DNA from: Bombardia bombarda
Lineage: Eukaryota > Ascomycota > Sordariomycetes > Sordariales > Lasiosphaeriaceae
NCBI GenBank assembly: GCA_030512295.1
Contig: JAULSR010000003.1
Location: 1,178,001 to 1,242,000 of the forward strand
Length of the DNA stretch: 64,000 nt
Reading direction: 5' to 3'
Part shown: in pieces, positions 56,218 to 64,000 of the stretch
Layout of the letters: each line of letters starts with the position of its first letter
Position numbering within the stretch: position 1 is the stretch's first letter
Made by a program: the position numbers and the translations under genes
The notes under the pieces: generated by a model
The model's database searches: none
What the model was told of the DNA's origin: nothing
What the model saw: only the letters and a program-made list of their open reading frames with translations

Positions 56218-56730
56218 CGGAAATGGGGCTTCAGATTATAAGGAGCCCCTTGTTTCGTGATGATGTCGTAAAGTCCCGAGGTTGCCGTGCTAGTTATTGG
56301 TGTTGCGTTTGCATGACGGAAGCTGGCCGAGGTTGAAACACCCCACAGCGGGGGAAGAGAGCCAAATTAGTTTAGCGCAAAGATCCCCGTGTCGCTAGCT
56401 AAATAGGGGCTAGGACACTCAAAGCCTTCACACCGTGACGAGTGACGATGAACAATAGCTCAGGAATAAGAACACGACTTGATCACAGTGTAATGCAATG
56501 AACAGCACATATACCTTGGGTTGTCCATCCCGTGTACTCTTATCATATGATATACATGTGTTACAAAAGAAAGAGACTGTCAGTCAACAAGTACCGACCC
56601 ATCCATCCATGCCAAACTCCTATGCCCCTCCCTCAGTGTTCAACTCTTGAGTCGCTCCCAAAGATAGCCTCACCCAAAGTCACCAACAGCCTGCGTCAAA
56701 CCCATCTCACACAAAACACCACTCAACACC
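56218..56730. other. interval between Nudix gene and SLX4
   Basis: 513 bases containing the Nudix gene promoter and the SLX4 3' region. Nothing else recognised. Confidence 0.55.
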
Positions 56731-59574
56731 TCAAAACCGCTTCCTCGCCTTCCCATTCAAGTTCACCCTCCATAAACAACAAATACTCTTGCTCTCACAC
56801 CACCTCTTCACATCTCCCGGCGCCACCTCGCCGTCATACCCCACCCTATCCAGCTGCCCCGAGTTCAGCCACGCCGCCAGATCCTCCAAAATGATCGGGT
56901 CATACATCAGCATCTTCTCATGCCACGACGGCTGCGCCGGGTCCGTCGTGCGCGGCGCCGTCGTGACTGCCTTGCTAATGTACCTAAACATGGACGCCTG
57001 CTGGTCCGTCGGGCTCGTCGCGAGGAGGGACATCTCCGTGTCCTCGTTGATGGAGATATCCTCCACTCTATGTATTGGCGACGAGAACTGATCATTCCCC
57101 GGAGGTGACATGGGAGATGAGGCGAACGGGTCCTCGGAGTCAGAGTCGGCGATCTCGAGGATGGCTGTGGCCTTTTTGCGCCTGGGCGTCAAGGCGATTG
57201 GTGGTGCTGGAGCAGGTAGCTTAGAGATTGTGGGAGTGGCGGCAACCGCCCTGCTTTTGCCCTTAACAACAGCAGAGGCGGCTTTTGGCTTGGCCGGGGA
57301 CGGCGTTGCGTCTTTCTTGGGTCGACCGCGGGGCCGCTTGTTAGCTTGTGACGATACCGCTGTGTCGGGCTGTACAACAGTGGTGGCGGCCGAGTCCTTC
57401 CGTGCGCGCCCCCTTGCTCGGGTTGGTGAAGCCGCCGGGGGTGGTACATGGGTTGGCGCGGCGGATGTGACCACGGAACCTTTCCTTGGCCGTCCTTTTG
57501 GCCGTGTCGGTGAAGGCATTGATGCAGCCGGCGGTATAGGTGCAGAAGTCCTGTTCTTGATCTCCCAACACTCTTCTAAAAGTGATATCATTGCCGTTCG
57601 CCTCTTAATGGCTTTGAAGCCATATGATGCTATTTCCTTGGCCAACTGCGCGTCTGTGAAAAGCTCGTATTTGGGGCGCGGCGGCCCTTCAACGATAGCT
57701 GGAGCCTTTGGGGAGCTATTCGCCTGGGACTGCTCTATGAGCTGGTAGTGTTCCTGGTTGCTGGGTGGCGGCTCAAGGTCAAGATCCACGGTGACTTCTG
57801 GGTGTGGAGTTTCAGGAGGCTTTTGCGCAATTATCCCTCTCATTTGTCCGATTGTCTGTTTTGGCTTCGTCTGGGTCGAGAACAAATGAGACGTAGGCAG
57901 AGGGGAGTCGGTGAGGTCTAAAGCATCATATTCAGATGACTGAATCTCAATGGGATTTACCCGGGTTGGTGATGGCTGCACATTCTTCTCAATCGCAGGA
58001 GGGTTTCTCGGTAGCGAGTAAGCTTGGGGCGGGGCAGGGGATTCCGTCAAGTCAAAGACCTCCAGGTCAAAGAGATCTCCGTCATCACCTCTGGCCCCCG
58101 CACCCCAAAGCCTATTCCCCGCTTTCCTCCGCACCGCAAGATCACTGACCAAGGGGCTGGACATGCCAAACGAATCGCTGTCTGGCTCATTTGATGCCTT
58201 CATGGCTTCGTGCAAGGCCCGTAAGAGATCCGGGTCTTCTTCTGTTGCCAGTTGGCTGGCTGTACCAAACACAAAATCCTGCCCTGAAACCTGCCTCAAC
58301 GCGCTTTGCGGTGAAAGTAGGAGTTGTTTGCGTGATTCAGCCTTCTTCTTCGATACTCTTGCCTTTGCAGGCTTCTTTGGAGCCTTTGCCTTGCCGGTCA
58401 CCTCCTTTTTACCACTTCCTGCTTGGTCACTTTCGACCTCAAAACACTCTAGCAACCCATCCTTTGACTTGGTGGCCGACGTTGAGCCTTCACTGTCGTC
58501 CGGAATCACCCGATAGGCCGCAGTTGCCAGATCTGTAATTGTGCGCGCTTTCTTCTTCGGCGCCCTCGACTTGACAGGCGATACTTCTGGTGTCTTGGAC
58601 TTGTCCATCGTTGTGGCAACCAGCTCAATCAGCTTTCTCTTTCCAAGAATATCGTTGCTCGCTTGAGACGCTGAAGCTTCGCTAAGCGGCCCTCCGTCGG
58701 CCCTGCAACCATACGTTCCCAGAAGGTTTTGAAACACGCCATTCTGGATGCTCTTGGTTTGCTCAAGATCCATTGATGATGATGGTGTTTCGTCGACGGT
58801 GGATGAATCTTTCTTGGGGAACGGTGGCAAATCTTCAGGTGGGGGCGTCCAGTCCAACCTCCTTCTCATGGCTGGTTCCAGCGAGACTGGCTCATCTGCA
58901 ATCGGAGCTGCAACGGGTTGTGGGGCCGGGACTTCGGCGCTGAAGTGTCGACTGACGACTTCGGTCTTCTTTTTTGGTGCCTTTTCTTTGGGCGCGGCCC
59001 TCGGTTTCGTAACCCTGCCCTTCGGCAGCTTGGACTGCCCATCTGTTGTGTCTTTGACTGCCTTCGCTCTAGATTTTCTTGGTGGCTTCTCCGTCGGGAG
59101 AACGACGGGAGGCTCGGAAATTGCGACCGTGGGTTTGACTGCGATATCATCGACTTCCGGGTTCTCTGCTTTTTTCCTTCGTTTTGCTGGTGCTGCAGCT
59201 CGTTTCCTTGGCTTCTTCTCTTCCGTCTGTACCTTGGCTGGAGTCGTCTCAGGAGACAGCTCAATCACACTGTGTGCCCCAGGGTCGGCATTGATCGTGA
59301 TTTGAGGTTGAGGCATTCGCTCGGCTTCGAACCTGTGTTCCCCATCGAGCTGAACTGCCCGCCAGATGCTGGCTGCAGACGTGAACGTCCTGACGGCAGT
59401 TTCGGGGATTGGAGCGGCATTACTCCCACTTCGAAGTGGCGCCTTCTTCGGCGATTTCGCAAGGAGGTCGGTAATAGAGGGAAATTCGGGGGATGACGAG
59501 ATCAGGAGGATGGGATTATTGCTGTTTTGGGCCATTCGCCCAGGAGAAGAGAGCAACAGACCGCCAGACGCCAT
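56731..59574 (-). CDS. SLX4: structure-specific endonuclease scaffold subunit SLX4
   Basis: Single exon, 947 residues from the ATG at 59574; the frame extends 19 codons upstream to another ATG that is less likely. The N-terminus MASGGLLLSSPG with FPSITDLL is typical of fungal SLX4. The long middle is basic and disordered with repeated PKKK and RPRG-type patches, including AT-hook-like KRPRGRPKK. A SAP-like helix pair is present (FTDAQLAKEIASYGFKAIKR, RTAMISLLEECWE). The conserved C-terminal SLX1-binding domain is clear: WHEKMLMYDPIILEDLAAWL and DGEVAPGDVKRWCESKSIC. SLX4 activates the SLX1 nuclease and recruits repair proteins to branched DNA in the nucleus. It shares a 470-bp divergent promoter with the eS21 gene and is near a photolyase gene. 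Confidence 0.93.
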   Translation of the reverse strand: MASGGLLLSSPGRMAQNSNNPILLISSSPEFPSITDLLAKSPKKAPLRSGSNAAPIPETAVRTFTSAASIWRAVQLDGEHRFEAERMPQPQITINADPGAHSVIELSPETTPAKVQTEEKKPRKRAAAPAKRRKKAENPEVDDIAVKPTVAISEPPVVLPTEKPPRKSRAKAVKDTTDGQSKLPKGRVTKPRAAPKEKAPKKKTEVVSRHFSAEVPAPQPVAAPIADEPVSLEPAMRRRLDWTPPPEDLPPFPKKDSSTVDETPSSSMDLEQTKSIQNGVFQNLLGTYGCRADGGPLSEASASQASNDILGKRKLIELVATTMDKSKTPEVSPVKSRAPKKKARTITDLATAAYRVIPDDSEGSTSATKSKDGLLECFEVESDQAGSGKKEVTGKAKAPKKPAKARVSKKKAESRKQLLLSPQSALRQVSGQDFVFGTASQLATEEDPDLLRALHEAMKASNEPDSDSFGMSSPLVSDLAVRRKAGNRLWGAGARGDDGDLFDLEVFDLTESPAPPQAYSLPRNPPAIEKNVQPSPTRVNPIEIQSSEYDALDLTDSPLPTSHLFSTQTKPKQTIGQMRGIIAQKPPETPHPEVTVDLDLEPPPSNQEHYQLIEQSQANSSPKAPAIVEGPPRPKYELFTDAQLAKEIASYGFKAIKRRTAMISLLEECWEIKNRTSAPIPPAASMPSPTRPKGRPRKGSVVTSAAPTHVPPPAASPTRARGRARKDSAATTVVQPDTAVSSQANKRPRGRPKKDATPSPAKPKAASAVVKGKSRAVAATPTISKLPAPAPPIALTPRRKKATAILEIADSDSEDPFASSPMSPPGNDQFSSPIHRVEDISINEDTEMSLLATSPTDQQASMFRYISKAVTTAPRTTDPAQPSWHEKMLMYDPIILEDLAAWLNSGQLDRVGYDGEVAPGDVKRWCESKSICCLWRVNLNGKARKRF

Positions 59575-60044
59575 TTTGGACCAGTGGGACCAGCTTCGAA
59601 CCGAGTGTCCAATGCGCCGCGCGCACCTCAATCGCGCAAGGAGGACGGAGGGGAGCGTCAGCTTTGATGTCTGCGGGGGCTAGCTAAGGAACGCGATAGA
59701 ATTCATCGCGTGCAGGCTCGTGACGTGCATGGCCAAATCAACAAATCGCCAAAACACCGGCCAGTGGGTCGCGAGGGTGGAGAATTCAGTTCCACTTTCC
59801 TGTGGTGCCCATCACGAATCGGTCGCGGCATCATGTGACACTGCATGTGACCCTTATCAGCCCCGCCATCGGGCAGAAAAGAAGGTGGCCAGTGCGCAAT
59901 GCCCACAGTCCGGGGTGGCGCCCACCAAATCGCTTCAAATCCATCGAAATTCTGAGTCGACCGAAATTTTACGCAGTGCCCGCTCCTCGACACCGACAAC
60001 ACCCCAAACTCGTCACTTTCGCAGTACTCACTCAAACCGCAAAG
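59575..60044. promoter_or_regulatory. bidirectional promoter between SLX4 and eS21
   Basis: 470 bases separate the divergent start codons; short enough to contain both promoters. No specific element could be assigned. Confidence 0.6.
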
Positions 60045-60418
60045 ATGGAGAACGACCGTGGCGAAATCGTCGACCTGTGAGCAATTGCCCTCGATCCGAT
60101 GCACGCACGCCCCCCGAGAAGAAGGGGAAAGTCGCGATGCGTGTGCCTGGGATGCACTTGTGCTAATTTCGGCCTCGCCTCTCTAGTTACGTCCCCCGCA
60201 AGTGCTCGGCCACCAACAGGATCATCAAGTCGAAGGACCACGGATCTTGCCAGATCACCGTCGCCAAGGTTGACGAGAACGGCCGCTCCATCCAGGGCGA
60301 GAACATCATCTATGCCCTCTCCGGCTTCATTCGCGCTATGGGCGAGAGCGACGATGCCCTGAACAGACTCGCTCAGCGCGATGGTCTGCTCAAGAGCGTC
60401 TGGAACCCCCAGAGATAA
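60045..60418 (+). CDS. RPS21: 40S ribosomal protein eS21 (S21)
   Basis: Exons 60045-60076 and 60187-60418 give 87 residues, the exact length usual for eS21. The sequence starts MENDRGEIVDLYVPRKCSAT, continues NRIIKSKDHGSCQITVAKVD and ends LNRLAQRDGLLKSVWNPQR, a near-perfect family match. The intron lies close to the start codon, after the eleventh codon begins, as is common in fungal ribosomal protein genes; its acceptor is CTCTCTAG. The protein is on the small subunit near the exit of the mRNA channel and is needed for 18S rRNA maturation. High expression would be expected. Confidence 0.98.
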
Positions 60419-61416
60419 ATTCTCGGTTCCGAGGTTTTGGGGAGCATGGTATGTCTGGGCCACCACCCTACCAACTTCGTCCCCCGCCGACTACCGCATC
60501 ACCGAAAGCCCGACGCCTGGCTGACCCCGATTTCGACGACAATAGGTGTGCACATTTAGCAGGACGTTCTAGATCAGGACGACTGGCGGAGGGACGACGG
60601 CTGGGCATGGATCTTGGAATTTCTCCTTCAACGATGCATTTACTCTGCCGATAACTCGATGGCGTCAACGGACTTTGTCTCTCGGAAATTTAAAACATTC
60701 CACCTACCTTTTCTCGACTATCGAATTCCCTCTTCGCGTGTCTGTGCTCAATGTGATCCCCTAACACCCACCGGCTAGCAAAGTCTTGTCGGATCTACAC
60801 TTGATATCCGGGGATTCTGTGGCTACCTCGATAGCTTCCGTGCCGTAGATCGATGCAGCCTCTGAAAAAGCCGTGGCAGAGAAGTCGCATGCCATGGTAC
60901 AGATACGGGCCTTACATTTGCCACATCTTTGTTATCTTCTGTTCATGATGGACTGGGAGAGACCGAGCAGATCGAGCGCGAGACACCACCTTAGTGGCAT
61001 CAGATTTTTTGAGACAGGAACGCCCTTTCGCTGAGTTGCAGGGGGTTTGCACGTGTCTGGCCGCAAACATCCAGGAGCCAAGCGGCTCTCGATCTGGGAC
61101 TGGGAAGATGCATGTGCTGACAGACTTGTGGGATGTGCGCTGCCTATTCCGTTCGTAGGGTGATATAAACCTGCTAGAATTACCTCCCTTTCCTTCTGCC
61201 AAACATGTTCCTCATCTATAAGTAGAATCTGGACTTCAGGGTTGTCGCGTTTGTGAATCTGCTGCTGTTTCAAGGCCCTTTACCTGAGTTTGGCTGGTTG
61301 CGTTTTGATGCTATTTCCGCCCCCACTCAGCCGAGCGCTAACAAAGCCACCGGGACGGGATCCAGCGCGATCCGCCTCGATTCTAAGGACGTCATGACGT
61401 ACACACAGATCGAGCG
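60419..61416. other. tandem intergenic interval, 1 kb
   Basis: 3' region of eS21 and promoter of the photolyase gene. No other feature supported. Confidence 0.55.
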
Positions 61417-63530
61417 ATGAGTTTGACGAATCCCATAACGACAATCGCCAGAGCAGTTGCAACAGCCAGCCACCGCAATGATTTGCAATCACCCTTCAGT
61501 CTCTCTTCCATCTTTTCCTTTCTTCCCTCCACATTCTCACTCATGCTCCACGCGGTTCGTGACCGTGTTATCTGTCCCCAGTCGCGTCTTCAGCTACGTC
61601 GTGCTTTAGCTTACCAGTTTCTGAGCCGCCCTCACTCAATTTCCCTGCAGTCAACAATGGCGCCCAAGCAGCCAGCGAAGCGCAAGGCGCAGACCACCAT
61701 TACTAAACATGTAGTTGCCAATGGCACCGCTTTAACAGACAAGAAGCGAAAGGTCTCCCAAGACAGCTCAACCCTCGTTGCCGCAAACCCGCTGCAGACA
61801 CCACACCCTTTCCACCAGGAGTCTGAAGAGAATGGCATCGTGCTCCGCAAATTCTACCCTCATGAGATGTCCAACGCCCGCGCTCGCGCATACAACTCCG
61901 ATGAGCTACCACGGCCGATTGAACTCCTCAACGCCGCGCTTGCAGGTACCGCCGCCGACCGCAAAAAGGTCCAGGTCAAAGATGCCGTGGTGCACTGGTT
62001 CAAGATGGACCTCCGCACTGGGGACAACCAGGCTCTCTTTCTTGCGAGCGAGAAGGCGCGCGAGGCGGGCGTCCCCCTCATCGGGCTATACATCGTCAGC
62101 CCGCAGGACTTTGAAGCACACCTGACCGCGCCGATACGCGTGGACTTTATGCTGCGCAGCCTGGAGGTGCTGAAGGCCGACCTGGAAGCGCTCGACATCC
62201 CGCTGTGGATTGAGACGGTGGACAAGCGAGCACGGGTGCCGGAGAGGATTATGGAGTTGCTGACCGAGTGGCGGGCTGGCCACATCTTTGCGAATATGGA
62301 GTATGAGGTGGATGAGTTAAGGCGGGAGGCGAAGCTCGTGAGGCTCTACGCGGAAAAGGGCATCGCGATGGAGGTGGTCCACGATACTTGTGTTGTCCCG
62401 CCGGGACAGCTGACAACGGGCACAGGGCGACAGTATGCTGTTTATAGCCCATGGTTTAGGTCCTGGGTAAGGCATGTGCATGAGAACCAGGAGCTGTTGG
62501 AGTTGGCGGAGAGGCCTGGAATGAATCCTCCGAGTGCACGAGAGAGATACTCGAGCCTTTTTGAGTGTGATGTTCCGCATGCGCCAGAAGGAAAGACGTT
62601 GAGTGAAGAAGAGGCCAAGGTGTTTCACGCCTTGTGGCCGGCGGGTGAGCACGAGGCGATGAAACGGCTGGCCAAGTTCTGTGAGGATGCTGTTGGTGGC
62701 TATGGGAGGAATCGGGACTTGCCATCAACACCAGGGACATCGAATCTATCTGTGCATTTCGCCAGCGGCACGCTGAGTGCCAGGACGGCGGTGCGAACGG
62801 CGAGGGACTCGAACAAGACCAAGAAGCTGGATGGCGGCAATGAGGGGATACAGACGTGGATCAGCGAGGTGGCTTGGAGAGATTTCTACAAGCATGTGCT
62901 GGTGCATTGGCCGTATGTTTGGTGAGTCAAGCATACCCATACAGACAGACAACCTTTCAACATGCTAACAAAATCCCGAATAGCATGAACAAGCCCTTCA
63001 AGCCCGAATACTCAAACATCTCATGGTCCTACGACGCCTCACACTTCTCCTCTTGGACTGAGGGCCGCACAGGGTTCCCCATCGTCGACGCCGCCATGCG
63101 CCAGCTCCGCGGCATGGGCTGGATGCACAACCGCTGCCGCATGATTGTGGCCTCGTTCCTGGCCAAGGACCTGCTGCTCGACTGGCGCATGGGCGAGCGC
63201 TTCTTCATGGAGCATCTGATTGACGGGGACTTTGCGAGCAACAATGGCGGCTGGGGGTTCGCGGCGTCAGTAGGCGTCGATCCGCAGCCGTACTTTAGGA
63301 TCTTTAATCCGCTGCTGCAGAGCGAGAAGTTCGATCCTGATGGGGAGTATATCCGGAAGTGGGTGCCGGAGCTGAAGGGGGTGGTGGGAAAGGCGATACA
63401 TGATCCGTATGGGAGGGGTGAGGGGGACAGGGCGAGGAAGGCGGGATACCCCGAGGCGATTGTGCAGCACAAGGGGGCGAGGGAGAAGGCGCTGGCGGAG
63501 TATAAGAAGGGGATTGAGAGGGATTTGTGA
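61417..63530 (+). CDS. PHR1: class I DNA photolyase (CPD-type), possible dual-targeted
   Basis: Exons 61417-62921 and 62984-63530 give 683 residues; the intron splits a Cys codon in YVCMNKPFKP. The N-terminal photolyase domain has VVHWFKMDLRTGDNQAL and VPLIGLYIVSP. The FAD domain has WISEVAWRDFYKHVL, GRTGFPIVDAAMRQL, GWMHNRCRMIVASFLAKDLL, NNGGWGFAASVGVDPQPYF and RIFNPLLQSEKFDPDG. These are the marks of class I CPD photolyases, which split UV-induced pyrimidine dimers in light. The first 80 residues contain a Leu/Arg-rich segment (SRLQLRRALAYQFLSRP) like a mitochondrial presequence. The second strong ATG, at 61657, precedes a basic nuclear-signal-like stretch (MAPKQPAKRKAQ). Alternative starts could thus serve mitochondria and nucleus. 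The stop is followed by no further conserved sequence. Confidence 0.95.
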
Positions 63531-64000
63531 GCGTGGGTGTTGTGGGCTTGGGCTCTGGGAGGCTGAGGAGGAAGCAGATAGTGATGTGTGAGTGCTACGA
63601 TCATCACCAGATCGTCGTCAGATTGGTCAGACCCCTTTATGAACAAGATCGATCAGGAATACCATTATCTTCGACGAGCCCAGATGAGGGAACTCGTCGA
63701 TGCCTGGTGCAAGGAAAGAGGCAAAGAGGCGAGCCAAGATAGCAGCAACGCCGGCGACGCCAACCAGAGTACCTTAAACAAAAAGCCTCGCTTGTTCCAC
63801 ATAAACCGTCGAAAGCTTACATCCCCTATTTGTTGTCTGCCTTTTAATAAGGTCGATAGCACAGTCATCCAGAGCACGAAGGTCTTGCCAGTCAATGAAA
63901 TCCCATGGCAAGAGGTTGCTAAGGAAAACGAGGTCATAATATTTAAGGGATTGTAGTCTTTCCAAAATTGATTCGAACAGACACTCATTGCCGCAGCATT
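63531..64000 (+). other. right edge; possible small hypothetical frame at 63642-63956
   Basis: Downstream of the photolyase stop there is a plus-strand frame that from the ATG at 63642 would encode about 104 residues (MNKIDQEYHYLRRAQMRELV to VIIFKGL). Its composition is protein-like, but it has no recognised motif and could be 3' untranslated sequence or a fragment of a gene. Confidence 0.25.

Overview
The window is nuclear DNA of a filamentous ascomycete (Pezizomycotina, most likely a Sordariomycete). Genes are monocistronic on both strands and interrupted by short GT-AG introns with CTRAC branch points. Intergenic regions are long. The families are typical of this group: alpha-1,3-glucan synthase, a Clr5-domain protein, an AAA ATPase with a fungal N-terminal region, a Zn2Cys6 regulator, SLX4 and a DUF8021-like secreted protein. 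I rebuilt exon structures by hand from splice signals and reading-frame continuity; no transcript data were available.

Layout. 1-1173: 3' end of an alpha-1,3-glucan synthase. 3-8 kb: a secreted Gly/Lys/Ala repeat protein (+), a five-copy-free ordinary glutathione S-transferase with four exons (-), and a Cys/His-module protein (-). 9.6-15.2 kb: a metal-related block with a siderophore-esterase-like hydrolase (-), an eight-exon ZIP zinc transporter (-) and, divergent from it, a secreted His-rich, probably GPI-anchored protein (+). 17-24 kb: a hypothetical gene (+), an RRM-like proline-rich protein (-) and a Zn2Cys6 transcription factor (-). 26-33.5 kb: a Clr5-domain protein (+), an AAA ATPase (+) and a TPR-MYND protein (-). 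34.9-37.5 kb: MsrA (+) and a mitochondrial Bax-inhibitor/GHITM-type membrane protein (-) whose frame is broken in a C6 run. 40.1 kb: a small secreted Cys-rich protein (+). 40.6-45.8 kb: a 5 kb gene-free stretch ahead of a large protein with two cyclic-nucleotide-binding domains, an F-box and LRRs (+). 50.5 kb: an intron-containing tRNA-Arg(TCT) gene (-). 51.5-56.2 kb: a dual-specificity phosphatase (+), two unrelated Nudix hydrolases and a secreted DUF8021-like protein. 56.7-63.5 kb: SLX4 (-), ribosomal protein eS21 (+) and a class I DNA photolyase (+).

The most interesting item is the ZIP/His-rich divergent pair. Both products carry extracellular CxxHx5C motifs (three in the transporter ectodomain, one in the secreted protein) and His/Asp-rich runs. 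The 974-bp shared promoter holds three ACCTTG cores, one of them within an 11-mer matching the fungal zinc-responsive element ACCTTNAAGGT at 10 of 11 positions. This resembles in logic, though not in sequence, the zincophore/zinc-transporter pairs of Candida and Aspergillus. It suggests a zinc-capture module at the cell surface.
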